In this document: piece after piece, positions 1 through 6,914 of the stretch
Position numbering within the stretch: the first letter of the stretch is position 1
How the letters are laid out: each line of letters opens with the position of its first letter
Virus record (IMG/VR): IMGVR_UViG_3300027573_000062
Location: 1 to 42,545 of that record
DNA length: 42,545 nucleotides
From: a virus
Reading direction: 5' to 3' (one strand)
Notes under the pieces: model-generated
Told to the model about the DNA's origin: nothing
The model's database searches: none
The model's input: only the letters and a program-made list of their open reading frames with translations
Translations under genes and position numbers: made by a program

Positions 1-9
1 CAGACGATC
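1..9. repeat. 9-bp end overlap, left copy
   Basis: CAGACGATC here equals the last nine bases (42537-42545). Merging them keeps the primase/helicase in frame. Too short to be a functional terminal repeat; best read as a contig closure overlap. Confidence 0.75.
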
Positions 10-302
10 ATTGGCTCGCCGGGCGCCCACGTCATCTGCTCAACTGGCCGGTTGCGGTCGAGCCACTTGCTGGCCTTGAGGCGTTTCTGTCCGTGCGCGC
101 CGAAGACTGGATGGCCGTCGTCATCCACTTCGGGCACGCCGGGTAATCGGGCGTCGACACTCGCCATCGGCCACAGCTCGCGCGTCGGCGCGAACAGATA
201 GGCATGCGCGGGCATGTAGGCATAGAAGTCGTCGAAGTCGACGGCGCCGGCTGGCGGCGGGACGTGCGTGAGTGGTTTGGCGCGAACGCGCTCTGAACTC
301 AC
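1..302 (-). CDS. Primase/helicase (DUF5906-like), N-terminal part; continues at the other end of the window
   Basis: This is the first ~100 residues of a phage replication protein whose remainder lies at 41483-42545. Visible family features are an FYAYMP motif (residues 26-31), PTRELWP (39-45) and the WLDRNRPVEQMTWAPGEP stretch (80-97), which I recognise from the DUF5906 / phage primase-helicase family. Reading runs off position 1 in frame and, after merging the 9-bp end overlap, continues as IVCDRLVADAGW into the distal part. I chose GTG at 302 because an in-frame stop lies just upstream and the conserved region starts soon after. No Shine-Dalgarno (SD) sequence precedes this GTG. It overlaps the stop of a 9-codon reading frame as GTGA, so coupling is likely. 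Confidence 0.88.
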   Translation of the reverse strand, partial: MSSERVRAKPLTHVPPPAGAVDFDDFYAYMPAHAYLFAPTRELWPMASVDARLPGVPEVDDDGHPVFGAHGQKRLKASKWLDRNRPVEQMTWAPGEPMIV

Positions 303-328
303 GCGGACGTTACGAGACGATCAACCAT
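299..328 (-). CDS. Possible 9-codon leader peptide coupled to the primase/helicase
   Basis: ATG at 328 is preceded by AGGGG with a 6-base spacer (335-339), the best ribosome binding site in this region. It encodes MVDRLVTSA and stops at TGA 299-301, which overlaps the GTG of the primase/helicase as GTGA. The arrangement suggests a leader peptide that delivers ribosomes to a GTG start lacking its own SD. Alternatively a one-base difference once joined the two frames, or a frameshift joins them now. The peptide is too short for homology, so its being translated is an inference. Confidence 0.35.
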   Translation of the reverse strand: MVDRLVTSA

Positions 329-471
329 CGCGCACCCCTAACGGTGAAAAGGCGTCGGGCCAGCACGCGAGTTAGGTCGCATGCCGCGCAGTGAGCGAGG
401 GCCGGCCAGCCCCGCCCGACCGAGTGAAATTCTACCACGCTGTCTCGTGGCTCGTGCAGTTTACGCCTCCG
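303..471 (-). promoter_or_regulatory. Untranslated stretch upstream of the primase/helicase, with -10-like box and dyad
   Basis: This 169-base gap between two leftward genes is unusually long for this genome. On the minus strand it has a -10-like TAGAAT (434-429), immediately preceded by a dyad with CCACG/CGTGG arms (435-439 and 446-450). I see no convincing -35. The rest is very GC-rich and contains GGCCGGCC. A promoter or operator for the primase/helicase is plausible but not proven. Except for the short leader at its end I see no gene. Confidence 0.25.
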
Positions 472-717
472 TCACGAGTGCGGCAAGCCCCAACGTATGC
501 GCACGGTGCGCTCTAAACCGCTACGGGTAGTAGCTTCGCGCGGCTTGGGCTGCGCGACGACGGCATCGACCAGTTGCGTGATGAACGCATGCTCGGCGCG
601 GTCGAGGAACGCGAGCACCTGGCGCCGATGCGCCATCGTCCAGCGGTCACGATGACTCAGGCGATCGGCCAGTGCGTGGCAGTCGCGGGCGAGGAGGCGG
701 AGGGCGTGGGCGGTCAT
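472..717 (-). CDS. Small hypothetical early protein, 81 aa
   Basis: Unrecognised. The ATG at 717 overlaps the upstream stop as ATGA, which fixes this start over longer in-frame options. The protein begins MTAHALRLLARD, is rich in Arg, His and Ala, and is predicted mostly helical (an HRRQVLAFLDRAEHAF helix in the middle). There is no membrane segment or metal-binding motif. It is the last gene before the primase/helicase in the early leftward operon. Confidence 0.6.
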   Translation of the reverse strand: MTAHALRLLARDCHALADRLSHRDRWTMAHRRQVLAFLDRAEHAFITQLVDAVVAQPKPREATTRSGLERTVRIRWGLPHS

Positions 718-1061
718 TCGCACACCTCGCGCGCGTCGTGCTTCGGCCAGCACTCCTCGCAGAAGTCGCCGCCACATTCGTGGCAATGAACGAAGGCGCC
801 GAATCTCGTCTCGCAGTTCCAACCGTCGCACTTGCGAATCAGGTTTATGCCGATACCCCACGATGTCCGCAAAACGTGGCGAACCATTTGGCCTGATTCG
901 TCACGGTCGGTGAAACAGCCCTTATTCGGCTTGTGGTCTGATTTGCCGAACGTCTGACACGCCAATCGCCACGCCGCCATCTCCGTAGGTGAGCAGCACT
1001 CCGGGTCTGGATCGAAGTCGCGCGGGTCTTCAACGCACGGGTATCCATAGATTGGTTCCAT
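714..1061 (-). CDS. Hypothetical protein with C-terminal cysteine cluster, 115 aa
   Basis: Unrecognised. The acidic N-terminal half begins MEPIYGYPCVEDPRDFDPDPE. The C-terminal third carries CDGWNC, CHECGG and CEEC, consistent with a treble-clef or double zinc ribbon. ATG 1061 lies two bases after the stop of the VRR-NUC gene, with GGAGG about 11 bases upstream. A GTG at 1085 is an alternative. The 3' end overlaps the next gene by ATGA. A nucleic-acid or protein-binding zinc module is the most that can be inferred. Confidence 0.65.
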   Translation of the reverse strand: MEPIYGYPCVEDPRDFDPDPECCSPTEMAAWRLACQTFGKSDHKPNKGCFTDRDESGQMVRHVLRTSWGIGINLIRKCDGWNCETRFGAFVHCHECGGDFCEECWPKHDAREVCE

Positions 1062-1063
1062 GC

Positions 1064-1471
1064 TCACGGCTGCCTCCCCCGCCACGTCGCCAGCACCGTC
1101 TCGAGCTCCGCGACACTGCGCACGACGCCCTGGACCGCGCCGGCCGTTTCGAGCGCCGTCAGGATGCGCCGCTGGTCCTCGGACACGCGTCCATCGTGGC
1201 GCTTCGCTTCAATGCCGACGAACAGCGCGACCCGCGTGCCGACCATGTCTGGCGTGACGACAACCGGCATCCAGCCGATCGTGTCGGGCATGCCGTTGTG
1301 CAGGCCGTAGCTGACGACGCGGCCGAAGCGTTGACACGTCTTGCAGTCCTTCTGCGCGATGCGCTCGACGCCGCGGGGGTTGCGGAAGAGGATCGCGCCC
1401 CACTCGCTCGCGCACTTCAGGAGCAGGTTCACGAGGGCGGATTCGGAGATGGGCTTGAACGCGGTTTTCAT
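1064..1471 (-). CDS. VRR-NUC domain nuclease, 135 aa
   Basis: Single-domain VRR-NUC protein of the PD-(D/E)XK nuclease superfamily, which phages use for branched-DNA or junction cleavage. Family features visible are Glu10 in SESALV, FRNPRGV (29-35), GLHNGMPDTIGW with Asp63, and the E-x-K pair in GIEAK (Glu88, Lys90), followed by the RVSEDQRRILTALE helix. Length matches stand-alone phage VRR-NUC proteins. ATG 1471 has a purine-rich AGAGGGGGAAG just upstream. The insertion KDCKTCQRFG adds a CxxC. Its place beside two helicases and the primase/helicase suggests resolving replication or recombination intermediates. Confidence 0.85.
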   Translation of the reverse strand: MKTAFKPISESALVNLLLKCASEWGAILFRNPRGVERIAQKDCKTCQRFGRVVSYGLHNGMPDTIGWMPVVVTPDMVGTRVALFVGIEAKRHDGRVSEDQRRILTALETAGAVQGVVRSVAELETVLATWRGRQP

Positions 1472-1499
1472 CGCTTCCCCCTCTTGCGCGGGATGCTGG

Positions 1500-1874
1500 T
1501 CAACGGCTCACGCTAATTGTCGCGTGCGGCGCGTTTTCGCATGCAGCTAGATACGCCTCTACGAATTGCACGAGCCCGTCATACGAGCCCCATTGGTTCT
1601 CAGGGTTGAACTGCTTGAATCGCTCAGGATCGGCGCGCAATAGGTCAAGTCCAGCGCGTAATGGTGCAACCAAATCTCGCGCCCGCGTGACGCTAATTTC
1701 GTCAGGTCGCCATAGGTGTTCGTAGATTCCAGCCTCTGCGGCCATCTTACTGAGATTGTGCGTCACGTTGCCGTCGTAAAAGCAATCGCGGCGCTGTTTG
1801 GTGTGCTCGTGGCCGCAATCACAAATACACGAGATTTCGGTCGGAGGCCCATAGAGATAGACATCAAGGCTCAT
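1500..1874 (-). CDS. Conserved phage hypothetical protein (MSLDVYL family), 124 aa
   Basis: I recognise this as a widespread phage protein of unknown function. It begins MSLDVYLYGPP, has a CICDCGHEH metal-binding-like cluster, then NVTHNLSKMAAEAGIYEHLWRP and a LVAPLRAGLDLLRADPERF helix, and ends with FVEAYLAAC and ISVSR. ATG 1874 follows GGAAGAG at good spacing; a longer in-frame start at 1916 has no such support. It probably opens a second translation unit within the early block because ~215 bases precede it without a clear gene. Confidence 0.75.
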   Translation of the reverse strand: MSLDVYLYGPPTEISCICDCGHEHTKQRRDCFYDGNVTHNLSKMAAEAGIYEHLWRPDEISVTRARDLVAPLRAGLDLLRADPERFKQFNPENQWGSYDGLVQFVEAYLAACENAPHATISVSR

Positions 1875-1919
1875 CGTCTCTTCCCATTGCGCGGTCGCGG
1901 TGGATGCGCTACCCAATGC

Positions 1920-2042
1920 TCAGCTTGCAAGCATTATTTTCGGTCCTAGCACAAAATAATAGGACACGCGCGTCAATCGTCCGCAGGCCGTTTGCCGCAA
2001 CTGCTGATAATTCCCACAATCGCACACGCGATTAAACCGCAT
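1920..2042 (-). CDS. Doubtful 40-aa reading frame between the helicase and the MSLDVYL protein
   Basis: This frame would encode MRFNRVCDCGNYQQLRQTACG and about 20 further residues. It contains one CxC pair like the small zinc proteins nearby and has GGGG five bases before the ATG. It fills most of the only gap in this part of the early block (1875-2088). The DNA is more AT-rich than its surroundings and includes a dyad (1943-1965), so a regulatory role for this stretch is equally possible. Confidence 0.25.
   Translation of the reverse strand: MRFNRVCDCGNYQQLRQTACGRLTRVSYYFVLGPKIMLAS
1943..1965. promoter_or_regulatory. Dyad upstream of the MSLDVYL gene
   Basis: GTCCTA (1943-1948) and TAGGAC (1960-1965) form a perfect 6-bp inverted repeat with an AT-rich 11-base centre. 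A second perfect palindrome, GCTTGCAAGC, lies at 1923-1932. On the minus strand TTGACG lies just upstream, but no -10 sits at a proper distance. An operator or weak intrinsic hairpin is possible. Confidence 0.3.
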
Positions 2043-2088
2043 TAGCGCCCCGTGGTGAGGCGCAGTCCGCGAGCCCGCAGGCAAACCC

Positions 2089-3495
2089 CTACCAGCCGTC
2101 GTCCGTCGCAACCTGCGCGAAATCGACCTTCTGCGGTTCCTCGCGTCTCGCCGTCCACCGATGCCACGCCCAGCCCGGCGCATACCCCATGATTTTCCCC
2201 AAATTCTGCCAGTCCAGCAGGGTGCGGCACAGTAGGGCCCGGTCAGCGACCGTCGCCCGCAGCGCCGACAACTCCGTCTCAGCGAGCTCGCCAGCGACTT
2301 GGACAACCTTCCGCTCCTTCACCGGATACGCCGCCTGGCAGTAGGGGCAGACCTTGCGCGCGGCTGAGGCGACGGCAAAACACGCAGCACATCGCTTGAT
2401 GGGTTGCGGCCGTTCGCCCGGCGCCTTGACGATGCCGTCGAGCGTCCACTGTCGAGGATCATCGGGGAGGCCGTGACGCGTATAGTTCCCGACGTGGTCG
2501 AATATTTTCACATGCGTTTTGCCGTCAGCCACGCGCAATCCTCGGCCGCATTGCTGCAAGTAGAGCGACAGACTGGCCGTAGGTCGCAGGCTGAACACGG
2601 CATCAACCGATGGCACGTCCAAGCCCTCACCAAAAAGATCCACGCTGCAGACAACGCGAAGCGCACCATCTCTGAATCCTTTCATGCTTGCGGCGCGTTC
2701 AGCGCTTGGCGTCTCGCCGTCGACGTGCTGCGCGGCGATGCCGGCGGCGGTGAACGCGTCGGCGATGGCCTGCGAGCTGGCGAGGGACCAGGCGAAGACG
2801 AGCGCGCGGCCGGACTCGGCATGCTTCCGGTAGGTGCCGACCGCATCGCCCACGACAGTGGACCGCGCCAGCGTCTCGGACACTTCCTTGCGGTTGTAGT
2901 CCCCGGCGACCTTATGCAACTTGCTGGCATCGAACTGCGCGGGCGCGTAGAGCCGATACGGCGCGAGCCAGCCGGCGGCGATGAGGTCAGCAGTGGACGG
3001 CCCGCACAGCAGCGCGTCGAAGAACGGACGGAGGCCGCGGCCGTCGAGCCGACTTGGAGTCGCAGTGAGCCCGATATGCACGGCGTTCGGCAGCGCTGCG
3101 GCGATAGCCGACCACGATGCCGACGCAATGTGGTGCGCCTCGTCCCACACGATCAAGTTAGGCGCGCGGACCTTGCCGATGCGCTTGCGCAGCGACCCGA
3201 CCGCGCACACTTGCACTGGCGCCGCCGAATCGCTCGGATACCCGGCCGCGATGATGCCGACGTGCAGGTCAGCGGCTTCGACGAACGTGCGGACGGCCTG
3301 GTCGAGCAGTTCCTTGCGGTGGACGACGAACCACGCGCGCTTGCCTCGAGCGGCGGCACCCGCGAGCATCGACGCGACGAGCACGGTCTTGCCGCTGCCG
3401 GTCGGCGCCTGCACGAGCACGCGTCGCGCGCCCTGGCGGATCGTCGCGCGGGTCTGGGCGATGAGGTCGGTCTGATACGGGCGGAGTTCAAGCAT
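2089..3495 (-). CDS. Superfamily 2 DEAH-type helicase with C-terminal zinc ribbon, 468 aa
   Basis: A type III restriction/SSL2-like SF2 helicase. Motifs in order: Q-like LRPYQ (4-8), Walker A APTGSGKT (30-37), DEAHH (118-122), TATP (144-147), and motif VI QQCGRGLR (314-321). A C-terminal zinc ribbon follows (Cys369, Cys372, Cys383, Cys386). ATG 3495 overlaps the upstream stop by 8 bases, and the protein begins MLELRPYQTDL exactly where the family begins. A longer frame upstream is a shadow of the preceding gene. It likely unwinds or remodels DNA during replication or recombination. It is the second helicase of the operon. Confidence 0.93.
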   Translation of the reverse strand: MLELRPYQTDLIAQTRATIRQGARRVLVQAPTGSGKTVLVASMLAGAAARGKRAWFVVHRKELLDQAVRTFVEAADLHVGIIAAGYPSDSAAPVQVCAVGSLRKRIGKVRAPNLIVWDEAHHIASASWSAIAAALPNAVHIGLTATPSRLDGRGLRPFFDALLCGPSTADLIAAGWLAPYRLYAPAQFDASKLHKVAGDYNRKEVSETLARSTVVGDAVGTYRKHAESGRALVFAWSLASSQAIADAFTAAGIAAQHVDGETPSAERAASMKGFRDGALRVVCSVDLFGEGLDVPSVDAVFSLRPTASLSLYLQQCGRGLRVADGKTHVKIFDHVGNYTRHGLPDDPRQWTLDGIVKAPGERPQPIKRCAACFAVASAARKVCPYCQAAYPVKERKVVQVAGELAETELSALRATVADRALLCRTLLDWQNLGKIMGYAPGWAWHRWTARREEPQKVDFAQVATDDGW

Positions 3496-3640
3496 TAGCA
3501 GGCTTGGCTGCGCACGCCGGACACGGCGACTCCGGCTGATCGCGCCGCACGTAGTAGATGACCACGGAATGACCCTTCGCACAGACACGCACCAGCGTGT
3601 TCGTGATGCGCTCGTATTCGGACGGCGTCTGCGCGCTCAT
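3488..3640 (-). CDS. 50-aa zinc-finger-like protein
   Basis: Begins MSAQTPSEYERI. It contains a C-x-x-GH element (VCAKGH) in the middle and a CPAC near the end, giving a possible C-H-C-C metal site. The start is fixed by a 4-base ATGA overlap with the stop of the DUF550 gene, and its own end overlaps the helicase start by 8 bases. Tight coupling with both neighbours supports translation. Function unknown; a DNA or RNA-binding adaptor is possible. Confidence 0.65.
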   Translation of the reverse strand: MSAQTPSEYERITNTLVRVCAKGHSVVIYYVRRDQPESPCPACAAKPANA

Positions 3641-3942
3641 CGAATGTGCTCGATCGCCTTGTCGGGAGCGACCGTGCGCCAGTCCGGCCATGCGCGCGAT
3701 TCGTTCTTCGTCTGCTTCGCCACGAGCGCCGCCGTGATTTCCTCGGGCTCGTAGCCGACACGCCACGCGCCGTCAAGAGCCAGGATGATGACATCGATCC
3801 ACTCGCTCAGGTCGTAGGGATCGGCCTTGATCTCTTTCAGCTCTTTGCGAATGTGATCGATGATGCCGTCGGTGCGCGTGCCTGGGCCGAATGTGCGTTG
3901 CGAGAACGCGCGTTGGCGTTCCAGATGCTCTGTAAGATTCAT
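3637..3942 (-). CDS. DUF550 (MazG-like) dNTP pyrophosphohydrolase, 101 aa
   Basis: I recognise the DUF550 family: TEHLERQRAFSQRTFGPG at the N terminus, IDHIRKELKEI with Glu34 and Glu37, LSEWIDVIILALDGAWR with Glu47 and Asp50, then RAWPDWRTVAPDKAIEH. The Glu/Asp residues form the all-alpha NTP pyrophosphatase metal site. Characterised members hydrolyse dATP and dGTP (MazZ of 2-aminoadenine phages). No PurZ or DatZ homologue is present here, so a plain nucleotide-pool role is safer. ATG 3942 overlaps the upstream stop as ATGA and is preceded by AGGTGAAGG. Confidence 0.88.
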   Translation of the reverse strand: MNLTEHLERQRAFSQRTFGPGTRTDGIIDHIRKELKEIKADPYDLSEWIDVIILALDGAWRVGYEPEEITAALVAKQTKNESRAWPDWRTVAPDKAIEHIR

Positions 3943-4112
3943 GCCTTCACCTGATACCGCGCCGTCCACCCGCACGCCTGACAGGTGACGCGCACGAACG
4001 TGACGTTATCGACCTTGCCGAGATCCTTCGACGCGCACGAGGGGCAGATGCGCGGGATGGCGTCAGGCGTTGAGACGATCGGGGCGTCAGCGGGCGACTT
4101 CGGTTTCGCCAT
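3939..4112 (-). CDS. 57-aa zinc-ribbon protein
   Basis: A basic N-terminal tail (MAKPKSPADAP) is followed by CPSC and CQACGW separated by about 20 residues, a classic zinc ribbon with DNVTFVRVTC between. ATG 4112 has a strong GGAGG six to seven bases upstream and lies inside the 3' end of the methyltransferase gene (26-bp overlap). Length and form match transcription-factor-like or nucleic-acid-binding phage mini-proteins; the target is unknown. Confidence 0.75.
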   Translation of the reverse strand: MAKPKSPADAPIVSTPDAIPRICPSCASKDLGKVDNVTFVRVTCQACGWTARYQVKA

Positions 4113-5067
4113 CGGACGCCTCCGCAAAGAGCGGCGCCTGTTCGCGGTCGCGTTCAATGACGGCCGCGCCGACGTTCTTCAGCGCCTGCCGATAGTAGGA
4201 CGGCTTCAGCTCCACGCCGATACCCTTGCGTCCATTCAGCAGCGCCCCGTAAATTTCCGATCCAACGCCCATGAACGGCGTGAGCACCGTCTCGCCGGGA
4301 TTCGACCGCATGATGACAACACGTTCGATGACGTCGAGCTGCAGCGGATGGACGTGCTTCTCGTCGTCCGGGTCACGGCCCTCCTCGAAAGGCACCACGC
4401 GATCGATGCGGATATCGTCCCAGAACGACGAGGCGTATTGCCGCCAGATCCAATGCGAGTAGCGGTTCTCGGTCTGCTTGCCCTGCCAACCGCGATAGCC
4501 GCACAAGTCTTCGGGAATCTTGCGCTCGCCAGCGTAGGAGAGCAGTCCTTCGGGATGCGCAATCGGCACTGGATTCGCGCCACGCTTGCGAAACAGCAGC
4601 AAGTAGTCCGCGCCAGCGACGTCGCACAGCGACGAGTCCTCCACAATCTGCCGATGCGCGAGCCCCTTCGCCATCGTCCGCATCCGCACGCCGAGCGGCT
4701 CTTTCCAGATCGCGTGCCGCGCGATGTAGTGCATGCCGAAGCGCTCGTGCAGTTTGATGATTTCCCCCGGCAGGTCGTAGAGCACACCGTTGCCGGTCGG
4801 CACGTCCATGCAGTGAACCGCCGTCAGGCGCCCCGGCATCGTGACGCGCACGATCTGCTCCACGAGGAACGCGTAGTGCTCAAGAAACTCGTCGCGCGAC
4901 CGGCAGTTGCTCATGTCGCGTTCGCTGGACGAGTAGTGGTAGAGCCCGCAGAACGGCGGCGAATAGACCGACAAGTGGATCGATTCGTCGGTCAGCGTCG
5001 GGAGCACTTCGCAGCAGTCGCCCCGATAGAGCGTGTAGAGGTCAGTCGTGTCCGTTGGTTGTAGCAC
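4087..5067 (-). CDS. Orphan beta-class DNA methyltransferase, 326 aa
   Basis: S-adenosylmethionine-dependent amino-methyltransferase (N6-adenine or N4-cytosine). The catalytic motif IV SPPF (36-39) precedes the cofactor motif I FMGVGS (265-270) with a GIGVEL strand after it, the motif order of the beta class. HPLQLDVIERVV (240-251) fits motif X. There is no partner endonuclease, so it is an orphan enzyme that could protect phage DNA from restriction or regulate it. The start is GTG 5067, preceded by AGGAG, overlapping the helicase 3' end by 26 bases. Recognition site cannot be read from the sequence. Confidence 0.92.
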   Translation of the reverse strand: MLQPTDTTDLYTLYRGDCCEVLPTLTDESIHLSVYSPPFCGLYHYSSSERDMSNCRSRDEFLEHYAFLVEQIVRVTMPGRLTAVHCMDVPTGNGVLYDLPGEIIKLHERFGMHYIARHAIWKEPLGVRMRTMAKGLAHRQIVEDSSLCDVAGADYLLLFRKRGANPVPIAHPEGLLSYAGERKIPEDLCGYRGWQGKQTENRYSHWIWRQYASSFWDDIRIDRVVPFEEGRDPDDEKHVHPLQLDVIERVVIMRSNPGETVLTPFMGVGSEIYGALLNGRKGIGVELKPSYYRQALKNVGAAVIERDREQAPLFAEASDGETEVAR

Positions 5068-6400
5068 GTTTCATCTCCTCGGCCATGAAGGCGAACATTT
5101 TGTCGGCGGCGGCGGCCTTGCGCTGAAGGTTGCCGAGCACATCGGCCTCGCCCTGTGTCGTGATGACGCTGACGTTGACGTCGCGCGTCTGTCCGTAGCG
5201 CCAGCAGCGGCGCACGGCCTGGTAATACTGCTCGTAGGAATGCGACGGAAACATGCTCAGGTTCGCGCAGTGCTGCCAGTTGAGCCCGAACGCGCCGATC
5301 TTCGGCTTGGTAATCAACACCCGCAGCGAGCCCGCCGTGAACGCGTCGAAGAGTTCCAACTTCTGCTCATCGCTCTGCGTGCCGCTGACCTGATTCGAGC
5401 CGTCGATGAGGTGCTCCAGCAGGTCGGCCTCGTCGTTGAGGTGACACCACGCGACAAACTTGTCGGCGCCCTGCGCGATGGCCTCCACCGCTTCACAGCG
5501 CTCCTGAATCGTGGAGCGGCGCTCGAGGCGCTGTTCCGGCAGCGTTTTCGCAGCGGTCACGAACAGATGCCCCGGCATCGGTCGTGACGCTTCGACCGTG
5601 ATGACGCGTTCGTTCAGCGCCGGCAACCGCAAGCGGTCGTCCGCGAACGGGCCGACGTCGGACGGCTTGCGCGCCGCGCGTGCCCAGCCGCACATCCACT
5701 GCCAGAACGGGCGTTCGGCGTGCGGCTTGAAACGCCACTTCGCTCCGTGCGACAGCGGCGCGAGAGAGGATTCGTCGTTCTTGAAAAACCGCGTCAGCAT
5801 ATCGACGTGCCCGAGCTCGCCGAGCGCCTCGGAAGACGTGCCGAGTTCGACGTAGTCGTTCGGAGCGGCCGTGGCCGTGCAGAGCAGACGATACGGCAAC
5901 AGGCGCATGAACTCGGTGACGGTGGCTTTCGTCACGCCGTCGAAGTTTTTCAAGATGCTGGACTCGTCGCAGACCGCGCCCGCGTAACGAGACGAGTCAA
6001 ACAGGTGTAGCCGTTCGTAGTTCGTCACGATGATGCGCGCGTCGTCGGTATGCTTGCCGGTGGAACTGCGCTCGCACGGAATGCCGAACTTCGCGGCCTC
6101 GCGCACGGTCTGCGACGAGGCCGCGAGCGGCGCGACGATGAGCACGGGCCGGTTCGTGTGCTGGATGACGTTCTGTGACCAGACGAGCTGCATCGGCGTC
6201 TTGCCCATGCCGCAATCGCAGAACAGCGCGCCGCGTCCCTTGCGCGTGGACCAGTCCACGAGATGCGCTTGGAAGTCCATCAGGAAATCCGGCATCCAGA
6301 GCGGCGCGAAGCCGTGCAGGCCGCCTAGTTGGCGCTTGGATTCGAGGAACGCGGCGTAGCTACTCACCGAACACGCCCCTTGCCAACCGTTCGCGTTCAT
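5042..6400 (-). CDS. SNF2-like superfamily 2 helicase/translocase, 452 aa
   Basis: Motifs: LWMPDFLMDFQ (34-44), Walker A GMGKT (64-68), a DESS box in place of DEAH (145-148), TATAAP (175-180), and motif VI QAVRRCWRYGQ (394-404). I recognise the phage DEAD/DEAH helicase usually found next to a DNA methyltransferase, as here. ATG 6400 has AGGAG seven bases upstream but overlaps the previous gene by 41 bases. GTG 6367 is a good alternative, because family similarity begins around SSYAAFLESK and it overlaps the previous stop by 8 bases. Likely an ATP-driven DNA translocase aiding replication or recombination. Confidence 0.92.
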   Translation of the reverse strand: MNANGWQGACSVSSYAAFLESKRQLGGLHGFAPLWMPDFLMDFQAHLVDWSTRKGRGALFCDCGMGKTPMQLVWSQNVIQHTNRPVLIVAPLAASSQTVREAAKFGIPCERSSTGKHTDDARIIVTNYERLHLFDSSRYAGAVCDESSILKNFDGVTKATVTEFMRLLPYRLLCTATAAPNDYVELGTSSEALGELGHVDMLTRFFKNDESSLAPLSHGAKWRFKPHAERPFWQWMCGWARAARKPSDVGPFADDRLRLPALNERVITVEASRPMPGHLFVTAAKTLPEQRLERRSTIQERCEAVEAIAQGADKFVAWCHLNDEADLLEHLIDGSNQVSGTQSDEQKLELFDAFTAGSLRVLITKPKIGAFGLNWQHCANLSMFPSHSYEQYYQAVRRCWRYGQTRDVNVSVITTQGEADVLGNLQRKAAAADKMFAFMAEEMKRATTNGHD

Positions 6401-6545
6401 CCCGATGCTCCTGTAACTGCTCCCGCTGCCGCGCGATCGTGCGTCCGGCTTCGTGGAGCAGCTCCTGCGAGACGCTGAGCATGAGGCGGTAGAGGGCGCG
6501 TTCGCGTTCGCACTGGGCGAGGAGGGCGATGGTGTCGGCGATCAT
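6360..6545 (-). CDS. 61-aa coiled-coil-like protein
   Basis: Begins MIADTIALLAQCERERALYR and continues as a nearly uninterrupted, strongly charged helix (RQREQLQEHRDERERL) suited to a coiled coil. The ATG at 6545 overlaps the upstream stop as ATGA. Unrecognised; possibly an accessory factor of the adjacent helicase. Confidence 0.6.
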   Translation of the reverse strand: MIADTIALLAQCERERALYRLMLSVSQELLHEAGRTIARQREQLQEHRDERERLARGVFGE

Positions 6546-6880
6546 CGCTCCACTCCTTCGCCATAGAGCAGCTTGCGCGCACGCTGCCACGGTTCCATCG
6601 AATGCGCGCAGTTACGATGACCAGCGCACCCGTCCGACGCGTATATGATGTCGCGCAGGATGTCCATCGCGTCTAGATATGGGCGCATGACTTCGGCGCT
6701 CTCGTTGGTGAATTCCGGCACGTAGTTCTCGGAAACATCGATGCGCGAGACCGGCCGCAGTCGGACGGTTCGGCGCAATTCGTCCATTAGTTGGCGCGCT
6801 TCGCACTCGCGCCGCATGCGCTTTACGTCCAGCGCGGCAATCGCTTCGGCGCTCGGCCCGCCGTCGTTCGTGTGCGTCAT
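6542..6880 (-). CDS. First gene of the leftward early operon, hypothetical, 112 aa
   Basis: Unrecognised. It begins MTHTNDGGPSAEAIAALD, has a basic helix (VKRMRRECEARQLMDELRR), a central VSENYVPEFTNESAEV, and a His/Cys-containing CAGHRNCAH near the end. ATG 6880 has no SD; a consensus -35 (TTGACA, 6916-6911) lies upstream, so a nearly leaderless transcript is likely. As first early gene it may act against host functions, but nothing in the sequence shows this. Confidence 0.65.
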   Translation of the reverse strand: MTHTNDGGPSAEAIAALDVKRMRRECEARQLMDELRRTVRLRPVSRIDVSENYVPEFTNESAEVMRPYLDAMDILRDIIYASDGCAGHRNCAHSMEPWQRARKLLYGEGVER

Positions 6881-6884
6881 GCGC

Positions 6885-6914
6885 TTGACTCTGGCACACC
6901 AAAGCGGTTATTGT
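6885..6914 (+). promoter_or_regulatory. Rightward promoter, leaderless type
   Basis: TTGACT (6885-6890) and TATTGT (6909-6914) are spaced 18 bp; TTATTG gives 17. Six bases separate TATTGT from the ATG at 6921, and there is no SD. This TANNNT-N6-ATG layout is the known signature of leaderless transcripts. It overlaps the divergent leftward promoter. Confidence 0.55.

Noticed and set aside
1-9. The 9-bp terminal identity as a genuine direct terminal repeat of the virion DNA
   Set aside because: Far too short for a packaging repeat, and it falls in the middle of a coding region that it restores; contig overlap is the simpler reading.
1920-2306. 128-codon leftward frame overlapping the DEAH helicase 3' end
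   Set aside because: Its upstream two-thirds is an out-of-frame shadow of the helicase; only the last 40 codons lie in free sequence and are listed as doubtful.
2404-3498. 364-codon plus-strand frame opposite the DEAH helicase
   Set aside because: Antisense shadow without recognisable motifs.
3637-3942. A full 2-aminoadenine (Z-genome) pathway
   Set aside because: Only the DUF550 member is present; no PurZ (adenylosuccinate synthetase-like), DatZ (HD hydrolase) or DNA polymerase was found.
3985-5064. 359-codon plus-strand frame opposite the methyltransferase
   Set aside because: Antisense shadow; methyltransferase motifs on the minus strand leave no doubt.
4087-6400. Complete restriction-modification system (helicase plus methyltransferase)
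   Set aside because: The SF2 proteins have no nuclease domain motifs beside the helicase core and the methyltransferase has no specificity subunit; an orphan methyltransferase with replication helicases fits better.
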